From Candidatus Omnitrophota bacterium (GTDB lineage Bacteria > Omnitrophota > Gorgyraeia > JABMRG01): 64,000 bases of DNA. The notes beneath the pieces were generated by a model. That model worked only from the letters and a program-made list of their open reading frames with translations. It was not told the DNA's origin and searched no databases. Positions 23,918 through 32,387 of this stretch are shown piece after piece. A program made the translations under genes and the position numbers. Where the stretch lies: assembly GCA_030593065.1 (NCBI GenBank), contig JAUVHV010000007.1:1-64000 (forward strand), written 5' to 3'. Position 1 is the stretch's first letter, and each line of letters begins with the position of its first letter.

Positions 23918-25405
23918 ATGACAAAAGAAAAGAAAAAATTAATTTTTTCACATATTTTTCAATATACTTCTGCGCAGTATTTTTCGCAATTTTTCGGTTT
24001 TTTTACAGCTATACTGCTGAGAAGATTTCTTGGGCCGGTATATATAGGTATATGGAATCTATTAAGAGTTATTATAGATTATGCTGGCTGGTCTAATCTG
24101 GGTTCTACTTATGCGGTGACTTATAAAACCCCTATTTTAAGAGGAGAGGGCCAGGATCAAAAAGCCCAATTACTTTGTAATGTTGTTTTTAATTTTGCGA
24201 TTACCGCAACTCTTTTGTGCTCATTAGGTGTTATTGCTTATGCCTTAATATTTTCTAAAACACTGTCCAAAGAAATTTTTGTAGGCTTATTAAGCGTATC
24301 TGTTATTTTAATAACACAGAGAATCTATACATATTATATAATATTATTGCGTGCTAATAAGAATTTTACTGTGCTCAGCAAGTCTATTATATTTGACGCG
24401 ATTGTTAATTTATCTTTAATTATCTTGGTAGTTAGTAAATTTAAATTATACGGCTTTTATTTTGTTATTATTTTAATGCCTATTTTAAACACTCTTTTTA
24501 TAAGGCATTATGTAAAATATGAGCTTGTATTTAAACTTAATTTTAAGGGGATATTTGAGCAGATAAGATATGGTTTCCCTCTGTTTATCACAGCGATACT
24601 ACAACAGATCCTGAATAGCATAGATAGAATTATGATTGCTGGTATGTTAGGCATTGAGCAATTAGGATTTTATTCTATAGCGCTTATGGCTAAGAGCTAT
24701 GGTACAGGGCTCTCTAAAAATTTTTGTATTGTAATACAACCGCATTTTTTAGCTGATTTTGGCGCGTCAGGAGGTAAAGCAAAATCGTCCGCTCAAATAG
24801 TTACATATTCGCAAATAACAGCTTATTTTATGTCCTGGCTTTTATCTATTATATTTATAACTGCCCCGGTTTTCATAACTTACATACTGCCGAAATTTAC
24901 ACCTGGAATTATCGCGATGCGTATATTTTTGCTAACAACATTTTTTCTAAGTATTGTTCATTATCCTAACAATATGATCGTTGCATTAAAAAAACAAGCT
25001 AAGCTTATACCAATAACTTCTTTTGTTGTTATAATTAATATAGTATTAAATTTCGTTTTTATAAAGAGAGGTTATGGCATAAACGGTGTCGCGGTAGCAA
25101 CAGCAATATCAGCATTTATTTCATTTTTCGCAATTTCATTTTATGGACTTATCCATTCAGAAAACATTTTTAGTATTATTAAGTTTTTTATCAAAGTTTT
25201 ATTTCCTTTAGTCTGTTGTGCGGTAATTGTAAGTTTACTTGATGCTTTTAGCCTATCGAGATACGCGATTTTAGATACAATTATAAAAGTTTTGTTGTTT
25301 ATCATCGCTTCATTGCCTTTAATATTTTATATAAACAAAAAAACAGGTGTAGTTAAAATGATTATAGCAATGACACTAGAGAAGCTAAAGAAAAAGAGAA
25401 AATAA
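23918..25405 (+). CDS. Wzx-type oligosaccharide flippase
   Basis: A 495-residue polytopic protein of the polysaccharide transporter (MOP/MATE-like) superfamily with about 12-14 hydrophobic helices. The N terminus has L-R-R-F-L-G-P-V-Y-I-G-I-W-N (compare F-L-G-P-E-x-Y-G in Wzx). The mid-protein motif I-D-R-I-M-I-A-G-M-L-G is typical, and it ends in a basic tail (K-L-K-K-K-R-K). It should flip an undecaprenyl-linked glycan across the inner membrane. It follows the GT-B gene by one base and precedes ATP sulfurylase by three, closing the nonulosonic acid block. Confidence 0.88.
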   Translation: MTKEKKKLIFSHIFQYTSAQYFSQFFGFFTAILLRRFLGPVYIGIWNLLRVIIDYAGWSNLGSTYAVTYKTPILRGEGQDQKAQLLCNVVFNFAITATLLCSLGVIAYALIFSKTLSKEIFVGLLSVSVILITQRIYTYYIILLRANKNFTVLSKSIIFDAIVNLSLIILVVSKFKLYGFYFVIILMPILNTLFIRHYVKYELVFKLNFKGIFEQIRYGFPLFITAILQQILNSIDRIMIAGMLGIEQLGFYSIALMAKSYGTGLSKNFCIVIQPHFLADFGASGGKAKSSAQIVTYSQITAYFMSWLLSIIFITAPVFITYILPKFTPGIIAMRIFLLTTFFLSIVHYPNNMIVALKKQAKLIPITSFVVIINIVLNFVFIKRGYGINGVAVATAISAFISFFAISFYGLIHSENIFSIIKFFIKVLFPLVCCAVIVSLLDAFSLSRYAILDTIIKVLLFIIASLPLIFYINKKTGVVKMIIAMTLEKLKKKRK

Positions 25406-25408
25406 GAT

Positions 25409-26560
25409 ATGATAGAGCCTCATGGTGGAGCACTAATAAATAAGGTATTAAGCAAAAAGCAAGCAGCGAAATTTTTAAATCCCAGTAATAAGCGGATAAA
25501 AATATGCGGTGATTTTATATTAGATTTAGAGAAAATAGCAATAGGCGCTTATAGCCCTTTAAAAGGTTTTATGAATAGTGATGAACTGTCCTGCGTTATA
25601 CACAATATGAGGTTGCCAGGTGGTATGGCCTGGACAATTCCAGTTTTTCTTTCGGTTCATGATAATGAGGCAAAGGCTATATCTAAAAATGATATTATTA
25701 TAATTTGTGATGAGAATGGACGCGAAATAGGGGTGCTAAAGGTAAATGATATATATACATTTCATAAGTATAAATGGGCTAAGAAAGTTTTTGGTACTGA
25801 AAGTAGATCGCACCCTGGCGTTAAAAGACTCTTTGATATGCATGATAAACTAATCGGCGGCGAGGTTTGGATGTTTAATAAGCCTGATTTTGAATTTGAA
25901 AAATTCAATTTACCCCCTGCGCAGACAAGAAGCAAAATAAAGGCAAGGCACTGGAAATCTGTAGCTGGATTCCAAACAAGAAATGTTCCACATAGAGCTC
26001 ATGAATATCTTCAGAAACTTGCTCTTAATATTACAGATGGTATATTAATACATCCTATAATAGGGTGGAAAAAACAAGGGGATTTCAGGCCGGAGTTTAT
26101 TATAGGCGCTTATAATACGCTTATAAAAAAATATTATCCAAAAAATTCAGTTATTTTTGCCGGTTTGGCTACAGCTATGAGATATGCCGGGCCAAGAGAG
26201 GCTGTATTCCATGCTATTATAAGAAAAAACTACGGTTGTACTCATTTTATTGTTGGCAGAGACCATGCTGGAGTAGGGGATTATTATGATCTTTATGGTG
26301 CGCATAAGATATTTGATAAAATAGGGGATATTGGAATAAAACTGCTTTTATTAAGGGGGCCTTATTTTTGTAAAAAATGCGGTTCTGTTGTATCTGATAA
26401 AATATGTCCGCATGGGGAAAAATATCAAAAACAGATTAGCGGAACCATAATAAGAAAGCTCATATTAGAGAAAAAATCGGTACCCGGTTATTTGATGCGC
26501 CCTGAAATAACAGAAACAATTTTAAAACAGCAAAAAAAGGATAAGGAGTGGCATTTATGA
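25409..26560 (+). CDS. sat: ATP sulfurylase (sulfate adenylyltransferase)
   Basis: A 383-residue homo-oligomeric-type Sat. Diagnostic motifs are intact: H-G-G near residue 5, Q-T-R-N (189-192), H-R-A-H (195-198) and G-R-D-H-A-G (283-288). There is also a zinc-binding set C321, C324, C333, H335 as in Thermus-type enzymes. It should make adenosine 5'-phosphosulfate from ATP and sulfate. No APS kinase, APS/PAPS reductase or sulfotransferase is visible in the window, so its purpose in a glycan island is unclear. Glycan sulfation, or a reverse or altered adenylyltransfer, are possibilities. It overlaps the next gene by ATGA. Confidence 0.92.
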   Translation: MIEPHGGALINKVLSKKQAAKFLNPSNKRIKICGDFILDLEKIAIGAYSPLKGFMNSDELSCVIHNMRLPGGMAWTIPVFLSVHDNEAKAISKNDIIIICDENGREIGVLKVNDIYTFHKYKWAKKVFGTESRSHPGVKRLFDMHDKLIGGEVWMFNKPDFEFEKFNLPPAQTRSKIKARHWKSVAGFQTRNVPHRAHEYLQKLALNITDGILIHPIIGWKKQGDFRPEFIIGAYNTLIKKYYPKNSVIFAGLATAMRYAGPREAVFHAIIRKNYGCTHFIVGRDHAGVGDYYDLYGAHKIFDKIGDIGIKLLLLRGPYFCKKCGSVVSDKICPHGEKYQKQISGTIIRKLILEKKSVPGYLMRPEITETILKQQKKDKEWHL

Positions 26561-27099
26561 AGTATTTTATTGTTTCGCAAAACCTTTTAAACAGTGATGT
26601 GAAATTTCCTGAAGGTGCAATATTAAGAATCAATTTGGCTTGGCATAAAGACTTAGATAGTATCGCTGCCATGCTTTTTGATTATATTGATTATGGTATA
26701 TTTTTGGATATACCGATAAGCAGAAAAAAACCGCCAAACCATAATCACGATCTTGATAAGATAGCAAAATTGGCTAACAGTTTTAAGAATGTTAAATATG
26801 TTGCTATATCGAATGTAGAAAAAAGTGAAGATATATCTCATCATTGCCAAACTTTTAAGGCAAAGATAGTCCCTAAAATAGAAAGCAATGAAGGTATTAT
26901 AAATCTTGAAAATATTCTTGACACTTTAAATTATGAGCCATCAATCATAATGCTTGACCATGAAGACTTGTTTTCAAACTTGGTCTCTCTTAAGAAAGAA
27001 AGTCATTATTTGCGGCTGGTAGACGCTTTAGTCTCTACATGCAAGAAAAGAAACGTAGAACTTTTGCGGGTAAAGGGAATAGTATTTACGAATGATTAA
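26557..27099 (+). CDS. Miniature pyruvate-kinase-like TIM-barrel protein
   Basis: A 180-residue protein. I start at the ATG at 26557 because AAGGAG lies at 26543-26548 and the ATGA overlaps sat. Segments align by eye with the pyruvate kinase A domain: I-L-R-I-N near residue 22 (compare R-L-N-F-S-H), F-L-D-I-P near 49, Y-V-A-I-S-N-V near 81 (compare I-A-x-S-F-V), I-V-P-K-I-E-S-N-E-G near 104 with the catalytic-type K107 and metal-type E109, and H-E-D-L with D137. The B domain and the allosteric C domain are absent. It may bind phosphoenolpyruvate or a related enolate. Full pyruvate kinases are about 470 residues, so normal glycolytic activity is doubtful. Confidence 0.5.
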   Translation: MKYFIVSQNLLNSDVKFPEGAILRINLAWHKDLDSIAAMLFDYIDYGIFLDIPISRKKPPNHNHDLDKIAKLANSFKNVKYVAISNVEKSEDISHHCQTFKAKIVPKIESNEGIINLENILDTLNYEPSIIMLDHEDLFSNLVSLKKESHYLRLVDALVSTCKKRNVELLRVKGIVFTND

Positions 27100-27114
27100 G
27101 AAAGGCTGTATAAA

Positions 27115-27963
27115 ATGCTAAAAGGCGCAATGCACGTACATTCTAATATTTCTCCAGATTCTACCCTTTCTCGAAGTAGTATAAAGAAACTTTTTAAAGA
27201 AAACGGTTATTCTTTTGTGCTTTTGACAGAGCATGCGGAAGATTTAGATGATAAGCAATACGCACTTATTAAGCAAGAGTACGATAATTTAAGTGATGAT
27301 AATTTTCTCATGATACCGGGACTTGAAATAAAATGGAAAGAGAGGATCCATTTTCTTGCCTATGGCGCTAAAAGATATATTCAAAATGAATGCACGCTCT
27401 CTTTTGAAGATACGATTAGAAAGATAAGAAGGGAAACAGAATGTGATTTTCTGGTATGGGGCCATTTTAGCCATCCTTTCAGGGTGAATGAAGAACTCGC
27501 AAGTCTTGCAGGCATGGTTGATGGTATTGAAATATCAAATGTTGGATACCATGGACAATTTTTTTGTGACTGGAGAGGACTTGTTCTGCTTAACAGACTA
27601 AAAAAGGCTGGCAAATCAGTCAGAGGTCTAAACGGCCTGGACATGCATGAGGAGAGTAAATTGGGGAAAATATATTGTCTGGTAAGCAGTTTGAAATTAC
27701 CCGATAGAAAAGATATTTTTGATGCTTTCAAAAATAATAAAGTTATTTTTAAAAATCCTCTTTTTGCCATAGGCCAGGCAAGATACGGGATACTTTTTAT
27801 CTTGTTTTCCTTGCTTGCGGAATTGCCACTTGATTATTATAGGCGAGTGAAAACTAAGACATCTGGTTTTGCTGATAATCATTTTAACGGGTATATAAAG
27901 AAGTGTTTTCAAGCAGTAAAGCGATTAAAAAGGAGATTGTTATGGAATCAACAAAAGAGTTAA
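27115..27963 (+). CDS. PHP-domain metal-dependent phosphoesterase
   Basis: A 282-residue PHP protein. The metal ligands typical of the fold are visible: H-V-H-S near residue 7, L-T-E-H-A near 39, G-L-E-I near 69, H-F-L-A-Y near 80, G-H-F-S-H-P near 118 and L-D-M-H near 178. PHP enzymes hydrolyse phosphoesters such as histidinol phosphate or cyclic phosphates. The C-terminal 60 residues are basic with one hydrophobic stretch, which may attach it to the membrane. It lies between the pyruvate-kinase-like gene and a CDP-alcohol phosphotransferase (22-base overlap), so an alcohol-phosphate substrate is plausible. Confidence 0.8.
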   Translation: MLKGAMHVHSNISPDSTLSRSSIKKLFKENGYSFVLLTEHAEDLDDKQYALIKQEYDNLSDDNFLMIPGLEIKWKERIHFLAYGAKRYIQNECTLSFEDTIRKIRRETECDFLVWGHFSHPFRVNEELASLAGMVDGIEISNVGYHGQFFCDWRGLVLLNRLKKAGKSVRGLNGLDMHEESKLGKIYCLVSSLKLPDRKDIFDAFKNNKVIFKNPLFAIGQARYGILFILFSLLAELPLDYYRRVKTKTSGFADNHFNGYIKKCFQAVKRLKRRLLWNQQKS

Positions 27964-28724
27964 GGCGGATATGCCAGGGGCCCAGAAAGGATTCTGACAG
28001 TTGGCATATGAAACATATAGCGCGCAAACCCTCAATATATATTACCTGGCTTCTTTTGCATACGTCTATCTCTGCTAATCAAACTACTTTACTTTTTGTT
28101 TTGATTGGTTTGTTTTCTGCCTTTATTTTAACAATAGGTACGAAATTAGCATTTTTTGCAGGTGCTTTTTTGCTCCAAATTTGGTTTGTAATGGATATGG
28201 TTGATGGAGAGATAGCGCGTTATAGAAAGCAGACAAGCTTTACTGGAGCATATTTTGATCATATAACTCATTATATTATACACCCCATTATTTTTATTGG
28301 TATAGGCATAGGTCTTTTTAGAATTTATTCTGATGTAAGCATTTTACTAATTTCAATGTTAGCCGGATATTCTGTGTATATGATAACAATTTCCGGAGAT
28401 ATTTACGAATTGATACTTTATCATGAGTTAAACTCGCTAAAGGTATCAAAACCCAATTTTAGTATAAAAGAGGACGAGAAACTAAAGCGCCTCAGGCAAA
28501 ATAAAATTAATTTTCTAAAAAAATTATTTTCTGGGTTGCATACTGTCTGTACATTCCCTTTTATTATGAATGCGTTACTTATTATAACCTTAGCTAATCT
28601 GTTTATGCGCTATGATCTTATGAAACCGTTTATTCTATTTTATGCTATTTCAGCTACTTTTGTATGGATAGTAAGAATAGCATTCTTTATTATGAGTAAA
28701 AAAATTGATGCAGAATTAAAATAA
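27942..28724 (+). CDS. CDP-alcohol phosphatidyltransferase-family protein with His in place of the fourth Asp
   Basis: A 260-residue membrane protein, started at the ATG at 27942 because AGGAG at 27931-27935 precedes it (an upstream GTG would overlap the PHP gene by 61 bases). The signature reads D85-x2-D88-G-x2-A-R93-x8-G102-x3-D106-x3-H110. The last position is Asp in classical members, where it is the proposed catalytic base. About six hydrophobic segments are present. The family joins a CDP-linked alcohol or diacylglycerol to a hydroxyl acceptor in the membrane. Its clustering with a PHP phosphatase and a GT2 suggests synthesis of a phospho-polyol lipid headgroup. Confidence 0.82.
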   Translation: MESTKELRRICQGPRKDSDSWHMKHIARKPSIYITWLLLHTSISANQTTLLFVLIGLFSAFILTIGTKLAFFAGAFLLQIWFVMDMVDGEIARYRKQTSFTGAYFDHITHYIIHPIIFIGIGIGLFRIYSDVSILLISMLAGYSVYMITISGDIYELILYHELNSLKVSKPNFSIKEDEKLKRLRQNKINFLKKLFSGLHTVCTFPFIMNALLIITLANLFMRYDLMKPFILFYAISATFVWIVRIAFFIMSKKIDAELK

Positions 28725-28750
28725 TCTAGTAAATAAAAAAGGATAAATTG

Positions 28751-29455
28751 ATGAAAATAACCTTGCTTATACCTACATTGAATGAGATTGAAGGAATGAG
28801 ACAGATAATGCCTAAGATAAAAAAAGAATGGGTAGACCAGATACTTATTGTTGATGGAAACTCTACCGATGGAACAGCAGATTATGCCAAGGAATGCGGA
28901 TATGAGGTAGTTGTTCAAAGACAAGAAGGTATACGCCACGCATACATTGAGGCTATGGAGCATGTAATAGGTGATATTGTTATTACTTTCAGCCCTGACG
29001 GTAATTCCATACCTGAGCTTATCCCTCCATTAATAGATAAGATGAAAGAGGGTTATGACATGGTTATTGTTTCACGCTATGCGGAAGGCGCAAAAAGTGA
29101 GGATGATGATGCGGTAACCTCTTTTGGAAACTGGCTTTTTACTACTTCTATAAATATTTTACACGGGGCACGCTATACCGATGCTATGGTGATGTATAGG
29201 GCCTGGAAAAAGCCGCTATTTAAGGAACTGGATCTGGATAAGGAAGAGAGCTACATTTTTGAGGAGAAACTTTTTCACACGAATATAGGAGTTGAGCCAT
29301 TATTGTCTATTAGAGCGGCAAAGAGAGGTTTAAGATGTGCTGATATGCCTGGTGATGAACCCTTGCGAATAGGTGGCGAAAGAAAACTAAAAATTATTCA
29401 ATGGGGACTGGCCTATATGTTTGAAGTGATAAGAGAAGTGTTTATTTGGAGATAA
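28751..29455 (+). CDS. Family 2 glycosyltransferase (polyprenyl-phosphate sugar synthase-like)
   Basis: A 234-residue GT-A protein started at the ATG at 28751 (AAAGG about 8 bases upstream) in preference to the adjacent TTG. Motifs: L-I-P-T-L-N-E-I near residue 5, L-I-V-D-G-N-S-T-D-G near 29 and a metal-site variant F-S-P-D-G-N near 79 where D-x-D is usual. The C-terminal part (Y-T-D-A-M-V-M-Y-R) follows the DPM1-like pattern. It lies two bases before the SDR gene. It may glycosylate the product of the upstream CDP-alcohol transferase or a polyprenyl phosphate; the sequence does not decide. Confidence 0.8.
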   Translation: MKITLLIPTLNEIEGMRQIMPKIKKEWVDQILIVDGNSTDGTADYAKECGYEVVVQRQEGIRHAYIEAMEHVIGDIVITFSPDGNSIPELIPPLIDKMKEGYDMVIVSRYAEGAKSEDDDAVTSFGNWLFTTSINILHGARYTDAMVMYRAWKKPLFKELDLDKEESYIFEEKLFHTNIGVEPLLSIRAAKRGLRCADMPGDEPLRIGGERKLKIIQWGLAYMFEVIREVFIWR

Positions 29456-29456
29456 T

Positions 29457-30383
29457 ATGGATAAGAACTCAAATATTTTAATATGCGGCCTGCATAAAAT
29501 TGTAAATAAAGCCTTCTTGCGTAGATTCAGGAGAGATGGTTTTGAAAGGGTAAAGGACACAAGCGATATATCTTTGGATTTAACTTCACAGGCTGAAGTG
29601 ATTGATTATTTTAAAATCCATAAGCCGTCTGTTATAATATATACAGGTTCAGTAAGTGGCGGCATATCCGCCAATATAAAACATCCGGCAGAATTTATAT
29701 ATAAGAATATAATCTCTGAGGCGAATATTATTCATTCTGCAAAGGTTGTTTATGCGGATAAACTGTTATTTTTCGCCTCATCTTGTATATACCCAAAGGA
29801 GTCTTTGCAACCGATAAAGGAAGAATATATTCTTAATGGTCCACTTGAGAAGACCAGTGAGCCTTATGCTGTTTCTAAGATAGCCGGGCTTAAGATCTGT
29901 CAGGCTTATAACAGGCAGTATAACCGAAGTTTTATAGTTGCAGTACCAGCAACAATCTATGGGCCTGAAGATGACTTTGATCCAGAGGGTGCCCATGTAA
30001 TTTCCGCGCTAATAGGTAAGTTTCATGATTCAAAACAGCGCGGACAAAAGAATATTAAGGTGTGGGGCAGCGGAGAGCCAAGACGGGAGTTTATATTTGT
30101 GGATGATTTGGTAGATGCTGGTATATTTCTGTTGGATAAATATTCAGCAAACGCGCATATAAATGTAGGGTCTTCAAGGGATTATAGTATAAGTGAACTT
30201 GCGGAGCTGATTGCGGAAACAGTTGGATTTAAGGGAGAGATTATATATGATAGAAGCAGGCCTGATGGAGTAAGGCAAAAGCTTTTAAATTCATCAAAGC
30301 TGAACTCCTTAGGCTGGAGCCCGGGGGTTTCATTAAAAGATGGAATAAGGATTACCTATGAATGGTTTAAAAGGCATAAGTAA
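29457..30383 (+). CDS. GDP-L-fucose-synthase-like SDR with lost NADP glycine motif
   Basis: A 308-residue extended SDR closest to GDP-fucose synthase. Active-site positions of the E. coli enzyme are all present with a one-residue offset: S109, C110, Y137, K141 and H180. The segments S-S-C-I-Y-P-K, E-P-Y-A-V-S-K-I-A-G and W-G-S-G-E-P-R-R-E-F are family hallmarks. The N-terminal G-x-x-G-x-x-G motif is changed to G11-x-x-K14-x-x-N17, which should weaken dinucleotide binding. It may epimerise without reduction, or bind NADP differently. It overlaps the second E1 alpha gene by 26 bases. Confidence 0.75.
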   Translation: MDKNSNILICGLHKIVNKAFLRRFRRDGFERVKDTSDISLDLTSQAEVIDYFKIHKPSVIIYTGSVSGGISANIKHPAEFIYKNIISEANIIHSAKVVYADKLLFFASSCIYPKESLQPIKEEYILNGPLEKTSEPYAVSKIAGLKICQAYNRQYNRSFIVAVPATIYGPEDDFDPEGAHVISALIGKFHDSKQRGQKNIKVWGSGEPRREFIFVDDLVDAGIFLLDKYSANAHINVGSSRDYSISELAELIAETVGFKGEIIYDRSRPDGVRQKLLNSSKLNSLGWSPGVSLKDGIRITYEWFKRHK

Positions 30384-31338
30384 GAAGAAGCTTCTGGATA
30401 TGTACAGGATGTTGACGAAAATTAGAGGTGTCCAACTTATGATAGAGAAGCTTTATCATTTAGATGAGATGAAGACCCCTGTGCATCTTTGCTTGGGCCA
30501 GGAAGCTGTTTCAGTTGGCGTATGCGCTAACCTTAAAAGAGAAGATTTTCTCTTTAGTAATCATCGCGGACACGGTCATTACCTTGCTAAAGGCGGCAAT
30601 CTGAATTTCATGATAGCGGAGCTTTATTGTAAAGAGACAGGTTGTTCAAAAGGTAGGGGCGGTTCAATGCATCTTATCGATACTTCAGTTGGTTTAATGG
30701 GGTCATCATCTATAGTAAGTGGGGGTATACCATTAGCTGTAGGCGCGGCTTTGACCACGCTTTTAAAGAGAGAAAATAGGATTTCAGTAGTCTTTTTTGG
30801 TGATGGAGCTTCTGAAGAAGGTGTCCTGTATGAGAGTATGAATTTTGCGGCATTAAAAAAATTACCAGTGATATTTATTTGTGAAAATAATTTCTATTCA
30901 GTCTGTTCTCATATAAGCGCTCGAGAACCGGATAGCAAGATATATATGCGCCCCAAAGCTTTTAATATTCCATCTAAAAGAATAAACGGCGTAGATGTTT
31001 TAGAGGTCTATCTAAAGGCAAGAGAAGCTATTAATTATACCCGTTCTGGAAAAGGGCCATTTTTTATTGAAGCTAGAACTTATAGGTGGAGAGGACATGC
31101 GGGTCAGGGTGATGAGCAAAAGAGCAAATATAGAAAAATGGATGAGTGGAGGCGGTGGATTAAGCTCGACCCAATTAGTAAATATGAGAAGAGGTTGTTA
31201 AAGAGTAATATCCTTAGTGAAAAGCTGAAACAGAATATAAATAGACAGATAGAATATGATATTGACAAGGCTTTTGAATTCGGACAGAAAAGCCCTTTGC
31301 CTAAAAAAAGAGATATCATGAACTATCTTTATGGGTGA
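30358..31338 (+). CDS. TPP-dependent dehydrogenase E1 alpha subunit (second copy)
   Basis: A 326-residue E1 alpha chain with C-L-G-Q-E-A-V-S-V-G near residue 45, S-N-H-R-G-H-G-H near 67 and the ThDP motif G-D-G (148-150) to N-N (177-178). It is a clear paralogue of the protein at 19188 but longer at both ends. Its beta partner follows immediately. No lipoyl protein, E2 or E3 gene is nearby, and the pair is flanked by two SDR sugar enzymes. That leaves open whether it feeds a distant E2, shares the chimera at 21093, or performs a carboligation on a keto-sugar. Confidence 0.87.
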   Translation: MNGLKGISKKKLLDMYRMLTKIRGVQLMIEKLYHLDEMKTPVHLCLGQEAVSVGVCANLKREDFLFSNHRGHGHYLAKGGNLNFMIAELYCKETGCSKGRGGSMHLIDTSVGLMGSSSIVSGGIPLAVGAALTTLLKRENRISVVFFGDGASEEGVLYESMNFAALKKLPVIFICENNFYSVCSHISAREPDSKIYMRPKAFNIPSKRINGVDVLEVYLKAREAINYTRSGKGPFFIEARTYRWRGHAGQGDEQKSKYRKMDEWRRWIKLDPISKYEKRLLKSNILSEKLKQNINRQIEYDIDKAFEFGQKSPLPKKRDIMNYLYG

Positions 31339-32387
31339 GAAAAATGCCGTGGACAAAATTACTGATAGAGAAAAGAGAACCTGGTTTTGACGATTGCCAG
31401 CATAAGAATTTGAGAAAGCTCAAATTTTCTGAAGCGATAAGAGAGGCTTTGGATTCAGCGCTTAAGTATGATAAGAGAGTTTTCGTTATGGGCCAGGGTG
31501 TTGATGATCCCTCGGGTATGTTTGGCAGCACACTCGACCTTCATAAAAAGTATGGGCGCCGAAGAGTTTTTGATACACCACTTTCTGAAAACGGTGTTAC
31601 CGGAATAGCTGTAGGTGCGGCTATAACGGGTATGAGGCCTGTCTATATTCATAATCGTCCTGATTTTTTATTACTGGCAATGGATCAGATAATCAACCAT
31701 GCCGCAAAATGGAATTTTATGTTTGGAGGCCATGCTAATGTGCCTCTTGTGATAAGAACAGTTATTGGAAGAGGCTGGGGTTCAGCTGCTCAGCATTCTC
31801 AGGCACTCCATGGATTGTTTATGCATATTCCGGGATTAAGGCTGGTTATGCCATCTACAGCTTACGATGCTAAAGGGCTTTTAATCGCAAGTATTGCTGA
31901 TAATAATCCGGTCGTTTTTATCGAGCATAGATGGTTATATAAACATTCCGGCCATGTTCCGAAAAAAATCTACTCTATACCATTCGGAAAAGGCTTGGTT
32001 CGCAGAAGAGGAAAAGATATTACTGTGGTTGCTATATCGTATATGGTAATAGAAGCGCTTCGGGCTGCTGAAGAACTGGGAAGAGAAGGCTATGATGTTG
32101 AGGTTGTTGATCTGCGCACATTAAAGCCTCTTGATGAGGAGATAATACTTAAGTCTGTAAAAAAGACAGGCAAGCTTTTAATTGCGGATACTGATTGGAT
32201 AACAGCAGGCGCGACTGCTGAAATTGCGGCTTTAACTGCGGAGAAAGGCTTTAAATACCTAAAAGCTCCGATAAAGCGTATAGGCTGGCCCGATATTCCT
32301 GTACCCAGCAGTTATGTTCTGGAAGAGGAGTTTTATCCTGGAGTTGAGGATATTATAAAAGCTGTAAAGGAGGTAGTTAAAGAATGA
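31335..32387 (+). CDS. TPP-dependent dehydrogenase E1 beta subunit (second copy)
   Basis: A 350-residue transketolase-like beta chain starting with GTG in a GTGA overlap (a nearby in-frame ATG at 31344 is an alternative). The catalytic E85 in T-P-L-S-E-N-G is kept. The position corresponding to the conserved G-E-D/E-V glutamate near the N terminus reads G53-Q54-G, unlike the first copy (G-E-D). In pyruvate dehydrogenases this residue lies in the acidic tunnel linking the two active sites, so catalysis may be altered. It has an N-terminal extension of about 25 residues over the first copy. Overlaps the next SDR by ATGA. Confidence 0.87.
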   Translation: MRKMPWTKLLIEKREPGFDDCQHKNLRKLKFSEAIREALDSALKYDKRVFVMGQGVDDPSGMFGSTLDLHKKYGRRRVFDTPLSENGVTGIAVGAAITGMRPVYIHNRPDFLLLAMDQIINHAAKWNFMFGGHANVPLVIRTVIGRGWGSAAQHSQALHGLFMHIPGLRLVMPSTAYDAKGLLIASIADNNPVVFIEHRWLYKHSGHVPKKIYSIPFGKGLVRRRGKDITVVAISYMVIEALRAAEELGREGYDVEVVDLRTLKPLDEEIILKSVKKTGKLLIADTDWITAGATAEIAALTAEKGFKYLKAPIKRIGWPDIPVPSSYVLEEEFYPGVEDIIKAVKEVVKE

